From Flavobacteriales bacterium (lineage in GTDB: Bacteria; Bacteroidota; Bacteroidia; JACJYZ01), in NCBI GenBank assembly GCA_020435415.1, contig JAGQZQ010000008.1:1-61022 (forward strand): 61,022 bases of DNA, written 5' to 3'. The stretch's first letter is position 1; each line of letters starts with the position of its first letter. The notes beneath the pieces were generated by a model that searched no databases, was not told the DNA's origin, and worked only from the letters and a program-made list of their open reading frames with translations. The position numbers and the translations under genes were made by a program. Shown in pieces: positions 7,640-16,799 of this stretch.

Positions 7640-8047
7640 TTACCGGCCGTCAGACTGTTGTCGTTTTGCGTCAATGCTCAACGTTGCATGAGGCACTGCA
7701 CGTAGTCTCTCCTTAGAGATCAGCTTACCTGTTTCTCTGCAGATACCATACGTTTTATTCTCGATACGCACCAAAGCGTTTTCCAGATGCTGGATAAACT
7801 TTTTCTGGCGGGTGGCGAGGTTGGCCACTTCTTCCTTGGTGAGCACCTCAGATCCATCTTCCATTGGTTTGAAAGAATGGTATGTATCATCGGTACCATG
7901 GTCATCCTTACGGGAGATAGAACTGCTCAACAATTCGAGGTCCTTCTTTGCTTCAGTCAGTTTATCCATGATCAGCGCCTTGAACTCCTGGAGTTCCGCA
8001 TCGCTGTAGCGATTCTTTTCGCTTTCGGCTTTTCCTTTTTTTGCCAT
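7640..8047 (-). CDS. TraR/DksA-family protein with a degenerate zinc finger
   Basis: The 135-residue protein has the long charged coiled-coil N-terminal half of DksA-like proteins and the C-terminal block YGICRETGKLISKERLRAVP. DksA binds the RNA polymerase secondary channel and, with ppGpp, redirects transcription. Classical members bind zinc with four Cys; here only one Cys remains in the finger region, so the fold must be stabilised without zinc, as in many Bacteroidota homologues. It starts 3 bp after the ileS stop and is followed 20 bp later by lspA, indicating one operon. The acidic segment SSSISRKDDHGTDDTYHSF lies at the coiled-coil tip region and could be the polymerase-contacting site. 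Confidence 0.88.
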   Translation of the reverse strand: MAKKGKAESEKNRYSDAELQEFKALIMDKLTEAKKDLELLSSSISRKDDHGTDDTYHSFKPMEDGSEVLTKEEVANLATRQKKFIQHLENALVRIENKTYGICRETGKLISKERLRAVPHATLSIDAKRQQSDGR

Positions 8048-8050
8048 GTC

Positions 8051-11000
8051 TTAGTTTTTCTGGTACTTCAAAATTTGTATTCGCGTTGTCACGCCTTCAT
8101 CTACATCCACATCCACACTGCCGTCGCCGCTGAGCTCTCCTACCATTTCAAGGGATGCTGCCAGGGTCTCGGCACAAATGTAATCCTTGTTGTTATTAAT
8201 TGCTTTGCTGATCCCTTCGTGTTTCAGGATCCTCAATGCGATCTGATCCGTTACTTCAAAATTCAAATCTTTCCTGAGATTCTGTACTTTATTCACGACT
8301 TCCCGCGCAATTCCCTCTTCTTTAAGTTCGTCGGTGATATTGATATCCAACGCTACCGTAATACGATCCAGGTGGGCCACCAACCATCCGGGAATGTCTT
8401 CCGAGAAAACTTCCACATCAGCGAGTTCAACCACGGCCTTAAAACCGTCAAGATTCATCTCATACGACCCTTCCCGCTCGAGGGTTGCAATCTCCTCCTG
8501 GTTCAGCTTTGCAATGGCCTCACTCACCCTTTTCATATCCTTCCCGAAACGAGGTCCGAGCTTCTTGAAATCCGGCTTCACGCGCTTTACAATCACGCCC
8601 GATCCTTCTTCCAGGAATTCCATTTTCTTCACATTCACTTCTGAAAGAACAAGGTCTGCGATGGATTGTACCTGATCCTTGAACTTCTTGTCCAGCACCG
8701 GGATTGTAATACGGTTGAGTGGTTGACGTACCCTGATCTTTTCTTTCTTCCGGAGTGACAACACCATGTGTGATATCTTTTGTGCCAGCTCCATGCGTTC
8801 TTCCAAATCCGTATCGATCACGGATTGATCGGCTTTCGGGAATTCTGCCAGGTGCACCGAAGTATGTTTCTCCAGTCCTGTGATCCCGTTCAGATCCCGG
8901 TAAAGGTGTTCTGCGTAGAACGGTGCGATGGGCGCCATCATCTTTGCCAACGCCACCAGACATTCGTAAAGTGTCTGATAGGCGGATATCTTGTCCGTTG
9001 AATAATCCCCTTTCCAGAAACGGCGTCGGCTCAGACGAACATACCAATTGCTGAGGTGCATATCCAGAAATTCCTCCAGAAGCCGGCCTGCACGGGTTGG
9101 TTCATAATCATCATAGCATGCGGCCGTCTTACCGATCAGCGTGTGCAACTCAGAAAGAATCCACCTGTCAATCTCCGGACGATCCTTCACTGGAACGGGC
9201 GCTTCCTTACCCGTGAATTCATCAATATTGGCATACAAAGCAAAGAATGCATAAGTGTTATGGAGGGTGCCGAAAAACTTTCTTTGCACCTCGGCCACAC
9301 CTTCTATATCAAAGCGAAGGTTATCCCACGGCTGTGCATTGGTGATGAGGTACCAGCGGGTAGCATCCGGACCATACTGTTCGATGGTCTTGAACGGATC
9401 CACCGCATTGCCCAGGCGTTTCGACATCTTGTTGCCATTCTTGTCCAGCACGAGTCCGTTGGACACCACATTCTTAAATGCCACTGAATCGAAGAGCATC
9501 ACCGCAATGGCATGAAGGGTGAAAAACCACCCACGCGTCTGATCCACCCCTTCGGCGATGAAGTCTGCCGGGTAATTTTTTTCAAACAGTTCTTCATTCT
9601 CGAAAGGATAGTGGAACTGTGCGTAGGGCATCGCACCGGAATCGAACCATACGTCGATCAGATCGCTTTCACGGTGCATGGGCTTCCCACTATCGGAAAC
9701 CAGCACCACATCATCCGCATAGGGCTTGTGCAGATCGAAGCGATTGTAGTTCTCTTCGGAGAAATCGCCCGGTTTAAATGACTCCAGCGGATTGGAGGTC
9801 ATCACCCCGGCCTTCACGGCTTTCCCGATTTCCGTTTTCAACTCTTCCACGGAACCGATACATTTCTGTTCTGACTTGTCTTCACTGGTCCAGATAGGGA
9901 TGGGTATACCCCAGAACCGGGAGCGCGACAGGTTCCAGTCCACCAGGTTTTCCAGCCAATTCCCGAATCGTCCGGTTCCGGTAGAGGCAGGCTTCCAGTT
10001 GATGGTCTTGTTATGCTCGATGAGCTTGTCCTTCATCGCCGTTGTGCGCACAAACCAGGAGTCGAGCGGATAGTAAAGCACAGGCTTGTCGGTACGCCAG
10101 CAATGAGGATAGCTATGCGCATATTTCTCTACCAGAAAGGCCTTGTTATCTTCCTTGAGTTTGATGGCGATGAGCACATCGGTGGGTTTGTAATCCGGTT
10201 GATCCGTTACACCTGGGGCTTCGTATTCTGCCTTGACGTAGTATCCGGGGAAGTCTGTCACCTCTTTTACAAAGCGCCCTTGCTTGTCCACCAGCGGCAT
10301 GGGCTGACCGTTCTCATCTTTAACCAGGATAGACGGCACGTTGTTGGCCTGGCATACACGGAAGTCATCCGCACCGAAGAGAGAAGCGGTATGCACGATG
10401 CCGGTACCATCTTCTGTGGTCACGAAGTCGCCGAGGATGACGCGGAATGCTTCACCTTCGGACTCGTCGGGCTGTACATAGGGCATGAGTTGCTCATACT
10501 TGACGCCCTCGAGGTCTTTGCCGGTGAAGGTTGCTTCCACTTTACAGGGAATCAACTTATCCCCTTCTTTGTAGGAGGCCAGATCCGCAGATCGGGCCTC
10601 CTCTGAAAAATATTTGTTCACCAGGTCCTGCGCCAGGATGATGGTCACCGGTTGGAATGTATATCGGTTGAAAGTGCGTGCTTTCACATACGTGATCTTC
10701 TCTCCGACGGCCAGGGCACAGTTGGATGGCAGGGTCCAGGGCGTGGTTGTCCAGGCGAGGAAGCGTACATCTTCATCTTCGGAAGAAAACAGGAAGGCCG
10801 ACTTCTCATTCTTCACCACCTTGAACTGGGCAATGATGGAGGTATCCTTTACTTCACGGTAGCAGCCGGGTTGGTTGAGTTCGTGCGTGCTGAGTCCGGT
10901 GCCGGCTGCAGGTGAATATGGTTGTACGGTGTATCCCTTATACAGCAGATCCTTGTTGTAAAATTTCTGCAACAGATTCCATACAGACTCGATGTAGCTG

Positions 11001-11464
11001 TTCTCAAATGTGATGTAGGGGTGATCCAGGTCCACCCAATAGCCCATTTTCCGGGTCAGGTCATCCCAAACGTCCTTATATTTCAGAACCCCTTCACGGC
11101 AGGCCTGGTTGTACTCCTCCACGCTCAACTTGGTGCCGATATCTTCCTTGGTGATGCCGAGGCTTTTTTCCACATCCAGTTCAACGGGCAGTCCGTGGGT
11201 ATCCCATCCTGCCTTTCTCTTCACCTGAAAGCCCTGCATGGTTTTGAAGCGGCAGAAGAGGTCCTTGATGGTCCGGGCCATGACATGGTGAATACCCGGC
11301 ATGCCGTTGGCGGATGGCGGTCCTTCATAAAATGAGAATGCAGGTTTTCCTTCCTTTTCCGCGATGCTTTGCTCAAACGTATTTTCCCGTTCCCACAGCG
11401 CTAGCATGTCCACCCCGATCTGGGGCAGGTTCAGTTTCTGATATTCTTTGTACTTATTCTCCAC
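8051..11464 (-). CDS. ileS: Isoleucyl-tRNA synthetase
   Basis: IleS charges tRNA-Ile and edits mischarged valine. The 1137-residue length and motifs fit the longer, eukaryote-like IleS clade found in Bacteroidota. The HIGH-region sequence is GPPSANGMPGIHH near residue 48, and the KMSKS loop is NGNKMSKRLGN near residue 680. There is a large CP1 editing domain in between, an anticodon-binding domain, and a long C-terminal extension without a zinc-finger cluster. This clade is often intrinsically mupirocin-tolerant; that is family knowledge, not shown here. The start is a GTG at 11464, 25 bp below a good promoter, and it is the first gene of the ileS-dksA-like-lspA operon. Confidence 0.97.
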   Translation of the reverse strand: MENKYKEYQKLNLPQIGVDMLALWERENTFEQSIAEKEGKPAFSFYEGPPSANGMPGIHHVMARTIKDLFCRFKTMQGFQVKRKAGWDTHGLPVELDVEKSLGITKEDIGTKLSVEEYNQACREGVLKYKDVWDDLTRKMGYWVDLDHPYITFENSYIESVWNLLQKFYNKDLLYKGYTVQPYSPAAGTGLSTHELNQPGCYREVKDTSIIAQFKVVKNEKSAFLFSSEDEDVRFLAWTTTPWTLPSNCALAVGEKITYVKARTFNRYTFQPVTIILAQDLVNKYFSEEARSADLASYKEGDKLIPCKVEATFTGKDLEGVKYEQLMPYVQPDESEGEAFRVILGDFVTTEDGTGIVHTASLFGADDFRVCQANNVPSILVKDENGQPMPLVDKQGRFVKEVTDFPGYYVKAEYEAPGVTDQPDYKPTDVLIAIKLKEDNKAFLVEKYAHSYPHCWRTDKPVLYYPLDSWFVRTTAMKDKLIEHNKTINWKPASTGTGRFGNWLENLVDWNLSRSRFWGIPIPIWTSEDKSEQKCIGSVEELKTEIGKAVKAGVMTSNPLESFKPGDFSEENYNRFDLHKPYADDVVLVSDSGKPMHRESDLIDVWFDSGAMPYAQFHYPFENEELFEKNYPADFIAEGVDQTRGWFFTLHAIAVMLFDSVAFKNVVSNGLVLDKNGNKMSKRLGNAVDPFKTIEQYGPDATRWYLITNAQPWDNLRFDIEGVAEVQRKFFGTLHNTYAFFALYANIDEFTGKEAPVPVKDRPEIDRWILSELHTLIGKTAACYDDYEPTRAGRLLEEFLDMHLSNWYVRLSRRRFWKGDYSTDKISAYQTLYECLVALAKMMAPIAPFYAEHLYRDLNGITGLEKHTSVHLAEFPKADQSVIDTDLEERMELAQKISHMVLSLRKKEKIRVRQPLNRITIPVLDKKFKDQVQSIADLVLSEVNVKKMEFLEEGSGVIVKRVKPDFKKLGPRFGKDMKRVSEAIAKLNQEEIATLEREGSYEMNLDGFKAVVELADVEVFSEDIPGWLVAHLDRITVALDINITDELKEEGIAREVVNKVQNLRKDLNFEVTDQIALRILKHEGISKAINNNKDYICAETLAASLEMVGELSGDGSVDVDVDEGVTTRIQILKYQKN

Positions 11465-11489
11465 GTTTCCGGTGTCAAAAAAAGGGTAG

Positions 11490-11520
11490 CAAATATACCT
11501 TTCCGGGGGGAGAAAACCAA
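11490..11520 (-). promoter_or_regulatory. Promoter of the ileS operon
   Basis: On the minus strand TATATTTG (11490-11497) matches the -7 box exactly, and GTTGG (11516-11520) sits 18 bp upstream as a partial -33 box. The expected transcription start leaves a leader of about 20 nt before the GTG start codon of ileS. Confidence 0.6.
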
Positions 11521-11545
11521 CAGGGAGGATGGGACGGGAGCCGCA

Positions 11546-12430
11546 TCACACAAAGCGTCTCAGAATGTCCTTGACCTGAGACAGATACCCTCCTCCGAAC
11601 AGATTCACATGTACCATGAGTGGGTAGAGATTGCATAGGTCCATGCGTTCCTGCCAACCGGATTGAAGCGGCCAGACTTCCTGATAGGCCCGGTAAAACT
11701 TTGCTTCAAAGCCACCAAAAAGCCGGGTCATCGCGAGATCCATTTCCCGATGTCCGAAATATACCGCCGGGTCAATGAGGCAGGGTTCTCCCTGAGGTCC
11801 GATGAGAAAATTACCGCTCCATAGATCCCCATGCAGCAGCGATGGCTGTTCCACGGGAAACATGTCTACCATACGACTGAAAAGGGTTTTGAAAGATGCG
11901 GTGAGCGAATCACTGATCAATCCGGCATTGCTGGCCAGACGGAGTTGTGGCTCCAATCGTTCTTCAATAAAAAAGGTATGCCAGTGGATATGGCCGGTGT
12001 TGGACTGGGTCAGAGAGCCTATGTAGTTGCTGTGGTCAAGGCCGAACTGATCAGAAGAGCAGCGGTGTAAAGCAGCGAGTTTGCGACCGAATGTTTCCCA
12101 AAAATCCTTTTGCTGTGGGGATCTGTCCAGAAATTCCAGGATGAGAAAGACATGACTTTGTGTTGATCCGACATACACCACATTGGGAATACGAATGACA
12201 CCGGCATTGTTAAGCAGCCTGAGGCCGCGTGCCTCCGCTTCGAACATTCCAGGGAAACGGTTGGCTGTATTGTATTTCAGGAAGAAGGATCCCAGGCTGG
12301 TCTCCAAACAAAAGGCTTGATTGATAGAACCACCTGAGAGAGCTCGCAGACGATTCACACCGACATCTGTGCCGGTATCTTCCGACCATATCTTAACCAT
12401 TTGTTGAACCAATCCGGACATTTCCATCAT
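11546..12430 (-). CDS. Fructosamine/ketosamine-3-kinase family protein
   Basis: The family phosphorylates sugar adducts on lysines (Amadori products), leading to protein deglycation. The 294-residue protein has the kinase-like fold landmarks: nucleotide-loop LSGGSINQAF, lysine in FFLKYNTA, catalytic LLHGDLWSGN and the metal-binding IDPAVYFGHREMDLAM. The longest frame starts at 12469, but that codon lies inside the upstream gene's terminator hairpin. I therefore place the start at the ATG at 12430, with ATGs at 12427 and 12421 as alternatives. It seems to be transcribed alone. Some small aminoglycoside-phosphotransferase-like kinases share these motifs, but the YFGHRE and HTFFIEERL blocks favour fructosamine kinase. 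Confidence 0.88.
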   Translation of the reverse strand: MMEMSGLVQQMVKIWSEDTGTDVGVNRLRALSGGSINQAFCLETSLGSFFLKYNTANRFPGMFEAEARGLRLLNNAGVIRIPNVVYVGSTQSHVFLILEFLDRSPQQKDFWETFGRKLAALHRCSSDQFGLDHSNYIGSLTQSNTGHIHWHTFFIEERLEPQLRLASNAGLISDSLTASFKTLFSRMVDMFPVEQPSLLHGDLWSGNFLIGPQGEPCLIDPAVYFGHREMDLAMTRLFGGFEAKFYRAYQEVWPLQSGWQERMDLCNLYPLMVHVNLFGGGYLSQVKDILRRFV

Positions 12431-12445
12431 CCTGCCAAGATAAAA

Positions 12446-12475
12446 AAAGGGGTGCAGCATATGCCACACCCCTTT
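12446..12475 (-). terminator. Terminator after the carboxypeptidase-regulatory lipoprotein gene
   Basis: Read on the minus strand, AAAGGGGTG (12475-12467) and CACCCCTTT (12454-12446) form a 9-bp stem, and the T-run continues to 12442. The loop holds a small inner palindrome, GCATATGC. Its position argues against starting the downstream kinase gene at 12469. Confidence 0.85.
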
Positions 12476-12514
12476 AACCTAATCACCTATTTGCCTAATC
12501 CCTCATCCAGGTGA

Positions 12515-14347
12515 TTATTGTTGCCGGATGGCTGCAAACTTGCCATTGGATATGGTGTATTGGGTATTCGAGACGGGATCTTTAACTGTTCCTGAGAACG
12601 TACCCTGTACGATCCCACCGACCGCAGGATAATCAGTAATCTCCATGGTCATGTCCTCCGCGCGCAGGTTTACAGTATCCTGAGGCGTGGCCAGGTCACC
12701 AAGGAAAATATTGACGGTGAGGTCTCCCGAAAGACTTGTGTATGTTCCGGTTGTAGTTGCCTTCACACCAAATATCATATTATCATAATACACTCCGTTG
12801 TTATCATCCGCATAGGCCGTTATCCCCAGAATCGGGCTATTGTAGTTTGCCCAGGCGGTTGCCGTTGGCGCGAAGATGGTTGGAAAAATGATCTTTTCAT
12901 TGGAGTAAATACCTCCGTCGATCACGAACGAATTTTCATAAGCAGATGGGCACGCAGCAAAATCTCCCATATCGGTTATGCCACCCAGTGCGCCGCTCGT
13001 TACACTTATCGGATCACTTATTTCATTGTGATTTGTGAGTCCTGTCAACGTATAATCTTCATTTGGTGCAACGTATGTTTTGAAAACGCCATTTGTGGTG
13101 AATACCACCTGGACTGGATCGGTGGAATGAGATACATATACCATTCCATCGGCTACGTTACCGTCACAGTCGGTCAAACGTCCTGAGATATAGGCTGGAC
13201 ATACTGTCAATTTAAAGTCAGGAATCGTGTATAACTCATCAGCAGACAGTGGTCCTACCATTTCAATCTGACTTTTTATACCCAGCTCTGGCAGCTCGGC
13301 ATGCAATTCATAGGTTCTTCCTTCTATAACACGTGTCGAGAAATTCCCGTTGCCATCGGTCCAGGCTCCCGAACCACCCAGCTTATCGTAGATTCCCACA
13401 CCAACTACAGGATCCCCGTTACAATCCACAACCCTTCCTTCGATATATGCAGGATCAAAAGCCATATCGCAGTTCCACCAGGTGAAGTGCTTCACTTTCC
13501 CTACATACACACTTCCGTTGAACTGTGCTTCACCTTCTTCCTTCCACATGCCCAACACCTCATCAAAATACCAAAGGGGCAGGGTGGACGGCGCCTCACC
13601 CTGGAGGCCGGCAGGCACCGCTACGGTTAATTCCGCTTCCTCCCCGTCCTTGATCTGTAATGACTGGCCTGAGGTTCCGGTCAGTTCCACATTCAGCATA
13701 CCGAAGGATTTAAGCACGGCTTCACTTCCATCGGTACGTTCTGCACTCAGGTCTCCGGGCAGAAGTTCCCCGAAGAATGCATCGCCGGGTGCCAGGTATT
13801 GAATGGCCAATTGTACAGTGCCCGAGTAACTGTTCCCTTGTTCATCCACGACTGCATTAGCCGGGAACTTCACTTCAGACCCGTTTGACAGTGTTGCCGT
13901 ACCACCCGTTTGTGCATTGATGGTGTGGGTCGGATTGTTCTTTACCATTTTAACACTCATGGTATACTGTGAGCCTTCTCTGGGAATAAAGGCACGGAAT
14001 GCCTTGAAATAACCCGCTCCCGATGCATTGAGGACCGCACGTTTGGCATTCACACGGATGTCGGGTAAGGCATAAACCCCGGACTGATCTGTTGTGGTCT
14101 GGTGACCGTCAATGGTAACAGTGGCTCCTTTGACCGGATTGTTGCTCTGGTCTGTTACCGTTCCGTACAGGTCTATGGAGACCAGTTGGGTAGGTGATGG
14201 TCCGGGTGTTATCACCGGTGGACCCTGTATTTCTTTTTCCTTTGTGCAGGCACCCATCATCATGGTTCCTGCCATCACCAACATCAGGGCGCCCTTTCCT
14301 AATGGGAAGCGCCTATGTTGCTTTCTTCTGTTTTGACTTGTTTTCAT
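12515..14347 (-). CDS. Large lipoprotein with carboxypeptidase-regulatory-like repeats
   Basis: The 610-residue protein has a basic N-terminus, a hydrophobic stretch and a lipobox MMGAC, so it is a predicted LspA substrate. After a Pro/Gly linker comes a CarboxypepD_reg-like beta-sandwich (about 57-130, YGTVTDQSNNPVKGATVTID). The middle region contains a ZU5- or GAIN-like stretch around PANAVVDEQGNSYSGTVQL. Further short beta domains begin VEGRVVD-like at IEGRVVDCNGDPVVGVGIYD and ISGRLTDCDGNVADGMVYV. The C-terminus resembles a Bacteroidota surface beta-domain. No catalytic motif is seen; an envelope-surface structural or binding role is likely but unproven. The divergent 198-bp region upstream (14348-14545) is AT-rich with only a weak 6-bp hairpin. 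Confidence 0.82.
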   Translation of the reverse strand: MKTSQNRRKQHRRFPLGKGALMLVMAGTMMMGACTKEKEIQGPPVITPGPSPTQLVSIDLYGTVTDQSNNPVKGATVTIDGHQTTTDQSGVYALPDIRVNAKRAVLNASGAGYFKAFRAFIPREGSQYTMSVKMVKNNPTHTINAQTGGTATLSNGSEVKFPANAVVDEQGNSYSGTVQLAIQYLAPGDAFFGELLPGDLSAERTDGSEAVLKSFGMLNVELTGTSGQSLQIKDGEEAELTVAVPAGLQGEAPSTLPLWYFDEVLGMWKEEGEAQFNGSVYVGKVKHFTWWNCDMAFDPAYIEGRVVDCNGDPVVGVGIYDKLGGSGAWTDGNGNFSTRVIEGRTYELHAELPELGIKSQIEMVGPLSADELYTIPDFKLTVCPAYISGRLTDCDGNVADGMVYVSHSTDPVQVVFTTNGVFKTYVAPNEDYTLTGLTNHNEISDPISVTSGALGGITDMGDFAACPSAYENSFVIDGGIYSNEKIIFPTIFAPTATAWANYNSPILGITAYADDNNGVYYDNMIFGVKATTTGTYTSLSGDLTVNIFLGDLATPQDTVNLRAEDMTMEITDYPAVGGIVQGTFSGTVKDPVSNTQYTISNGKFAAIRQQ

Positions 14348-14545
14348 GGTTCCGTTGTTTTTGTTTCACAACGACAAAATTGCGGCGCCATATACAAAAA
14401 ACACAGTCAATGAAGGCGATCATCTTACGCACTTAACAAATAAGCGTTTCACTCTAAACATTCTTATAAATGCTATATATCAGCATTAAAATGCCCGTAA
14501 ATTCTTACGCGTTCAGTTTAGAACTATAATGAAAATAACCGGGGA

Positions 14546-16006
14546 TTATTCGGTCATAATAGGTAAGTAGGTCTCCTCTATCCAGCCAGTGTAACTGATC
14601 AGATCGTTTTCCGCTGCGTCCGTTGCAGACCTTACCTTCTCCGTTAACCCGAGCAATCTCTTTGTCAAAGATCGTTTTCCGCCGCCGCTTTTTAGCAGAC
14701 TGATCATGGCTTTCTCACGCTGCAGTTCTTCATGCGTAAGCAGATGCTTGAACTCCCGTTGTACCTGATCCAGCCTATATGACACGTATAACCAATCGGC
14801 AGCAGCAAAACGGATAATGCCCTCCATCACGGCGATCTTGAGACGGAACACTCTGTCCAGTCTCGGGTAGCCTGACTGTCGCATCAGGGCAGCCACCGCA
14901 GAAATGGCTTTTTTGAAGTTCTTCATCCCATAGTAGGAGAGGGCAAGGTTCAGATGCACATACACGATGTGAAAGGGATGTCGCGCTATGGCAGGTTCCT
15001 TTTTGATGCTTTCCAGGATCTCGATGGCCCTTCCGAGGTTCAGGATGGAATAATTGTTCACCTGAATATTGTAATAGTTGAACAGGTATTTCTCTCGCCC
15101 ACTGGTTCCCAGGGCATCTATCACTTTTTTCAGTTCCTCCGCCCTATCAAGCGATTCCTGATGGTGTCCGATCTTGTTGAGTGCATTGGCAAGGTAGATC
15201 AGCATTTCCACCTGCAACTCATTGTTCTCCCGGTTGAACCAACCCGCATCCTGAAATGTCCGGTAGGTTTCGGAAAGGTATTGTTCCAGGGCGGCGAATT
15301 CGTTTTGCTGGAGAAGTAAGCGGCTGAGTGCACGATACATTCTGATATGAAAACCCATGGAATGCTGGTGTTCGGATTGTCCGCCCATCTCCTTCATTAC
15401 TTTCTTCAGCAACTTGATCATGCCTGCCTTTTCCACCGAAAAGTTCTGGGCTTTTTTGATGCGATACCGCACGACGGCCAGGATGTCGTCAAACTCCCGG
15501 TTACGCAACATCTTGTCCCAATTTGACTTTCTCAGTTGTATGTACTGCTCCGGATCTACGAGGAGGGTCTCATGGGAAACACCCACGAATTCATGATATA
15601 CGAGATCCAGAAGTTCGTGGTACTCTTGTTCTATGGCTTTCTTTTCCGCTTTCTTGAGGAAGTATAAAGACAACTCCGGCAGTGACCTGTCTTTGTAATG
15701 CCGTGCCAGCATGAGGTAATGTACTATGGTATTGAACTCCGTGCTGGTTTGGTTTTGCAATACCAGGCTTTTCCCTATCTCCTGTGTAAGGCGGTTCCGC
15801 AAGCGATAAAAGGTGTTGTCGGTCATTTCCGGCCACTTCGTTTTCAGGTCCGGCTCGCCAACTTTACCCTTCACTTGTTTTCTGATCGCATCAAGGAGTT
15901 CCATATCCTTTCGTCCATCAGAAGCTTTTGTTCTGCTCAGGTATATTTTCAGATGCCTCAACTCTTCTTTCTCAAGAGATTGGATCATCTGCTCCAGAAT
16001 TTCCAT
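14546..16006 (-). CDS. Helical-repeat (TPR-like) protein of unknown function
   Basis: This 486-residue cytosolic protein has no signal peptide. The N-terminal 90 residues (LEKEELRHLKIYLSR, NTFYRLRNRLTQEIGK) look like a conserved helical domain. The remainder is a series of paired amphipathic helices with TPR-like spacing, for example ANALNKIGHHQESLDRAEEL and LNLALSYYGMKNFKKAISA. Such proteins usually act as scaffolds or sensors. There is no DNA-binding or enzymatic motif that I recognise. It is followed by the large lipoprotein on the same strand after 198 bp, and diverges from a T9SS cargo gene 86 bp upstream, but no functional link is evident. Confidence 0.72.
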   Translation of the reverse strand: MEILEQMIQSLEKEELRHLKIYLSRTKASDGRKDMELLDAIRKQVKGKVGEPDLKTKWPEMTDNTFYRLRNRLTQEIGKSLVLQNQTSTEFNTIVHYLMLARHYKDRSLPELSLYFLKKAEKKAIEQEYHELLDLVYHEFVGVSHETLLVDPEQYIQLRKSNWDKMLRNREFDDILAVVRYRIKKAQNFSVEKAGMIKLLKKVMKEMGGQSEHQHSMGFHIRMYRALSRLLLQQNEFAALEQYLSETYRTFQDAGWFNRENNELQVEMLIYLANALNKIGHHQESLDRAEELKKVIDALGTSGREKYLFNYYNIQVNNYSILNLGRAIEILESIKKEPAIARHPFHIVYVHLNLALSYYGMKNFKKAISAVAALMRQSGYPRLDRVFRLKIAVMEGIIRFAAADWLYVSYRLDQVQREFKHLLTHEELQREKAMISLLKSGGGKRSLTKRLLGLTEKVRSATDAAENDLISYTGWIEETYLPIMTE

Positions 16007-16092
16007 TTTGGATGCGTAATGTTTTTATAAAAATAGGGAGAAAGTATAAATAAAAGGTCACTACCTTTATTGTGTTCTGGAAAGATTGAATA

Positions 16093-16791
16093 ATGAGAAA
16101 GTTACTATTTGCCTTTACGTATTGCTTCCTGACCCTTTCAGGTATTGCCTATGCACAGACAACGCTGAGTGTCTCACCTAACTATATTCAGGGACATCCG
16201 GATAGCATCTACTATAATGATACCCTTCAGTATACGGTATATATCAAGAACACGGGTTCAGCAGTTTTTAACGGAGATATTATTGTGTCTGCCGGTGTGG
16301 ACAATGGTGGTAGCATTACAACGGTGGCGAATGATAGTACCCTGACATTAATCACTAACATGGCACCCAATGACAGCCTGCCGGTGACCCTCAATTTTCC
16401 TTGCAAGGATTCCATTGGATTCGGAATTGGTATCAACACCGTAGTGATCTGGCCGGCTACGGATATACCCGGAACACAATACGGGGATTCGCTCAGAGAC
16501 AGTGTATATGTGATCGGATTTGTAGGTCTGCCCCCGTCCGACCCGTGGTATGACCGGTGCGGAAACATAAGTGTTAACCCAAATCCTGCCTATACTTATT
16601 CGTGGTTAGGTATGGATCATACCTGTACCCCTACATACCTTCGAATACGCGATCTGTTCGGGCGGCTGGTTAAGGAACTTGACATAAACGAGCGCCAGTT
16701 TTACGTTGATGACCTGCCGTCGGGCATATACCTTATCGAAGCAGGGTGGCCAAGCGGCCACCGAACAACGCTGAAACTATTGAAGCATTAA
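16093..16791 (+). CDS. Secreted protein with T9SS type A sorting domain
   Basis: The 232-residue protein has a clear signal peptide (MRKLLFAFTYCFLTLSGIAYA). It has a CARDB/invasin-like beta-sandwich body (about 25-150, YYNDTLQYTVYIKNTGSAVF, MAPNDSLPVTLNFPC) and a T9SS C-terminal domain of about 75 residues (ISVNPNPAY, LRIRDLFGRLVKEL, DDLPSGIYLIEA, LKLLKH). This type A domain directs export through the type IX system and anchoring at the cell surface. The function of the small passenger is unknown. A TACCTTTA sequence about 23 bp before the ATG could be its -7 element. The next gene converges on it with an 8-bp gap. Confidence 0.88.
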   Translation: MRKLLFAFTYCFLTLSGIAYAQTTLSVSPNYIQGHPDSIYYNDTLQYTVYIKNTGSAVFNGDIIVSAGVDNGGSITTVANDSTLTLITNMAPNDSLPVTLNFPCKDSIGFGIGINTVVIWPATDIPGTQYGDSLRDSVYVIGFVGLPPSDPWYDRCGNISVNPNPAYTYSWLGMDHTCTPTYLRIRDLFGRLVKELDINERQFYVDDLPSGIYLIEAGWPSGHRTTLKLLKH

Positions 16792-16799
16792 CCTCCTGA

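Noticed and set aside
7787-8644. Long plus-strand open frame of 285 codons
   Set aside because: It runs antisense to the dksA-like gene and ileS, which have strong family motifs. The translated product is rich in His, Phe and Cys, as expected of an antisense shadow.
14396-14545. LytTR-like site at ACGCGTTCAG upstream of the lipoprotein gene
   Set aside because: No second unit at a 21-bp offset was found, unlike the arrays at 52.9 and 54.2 kb.
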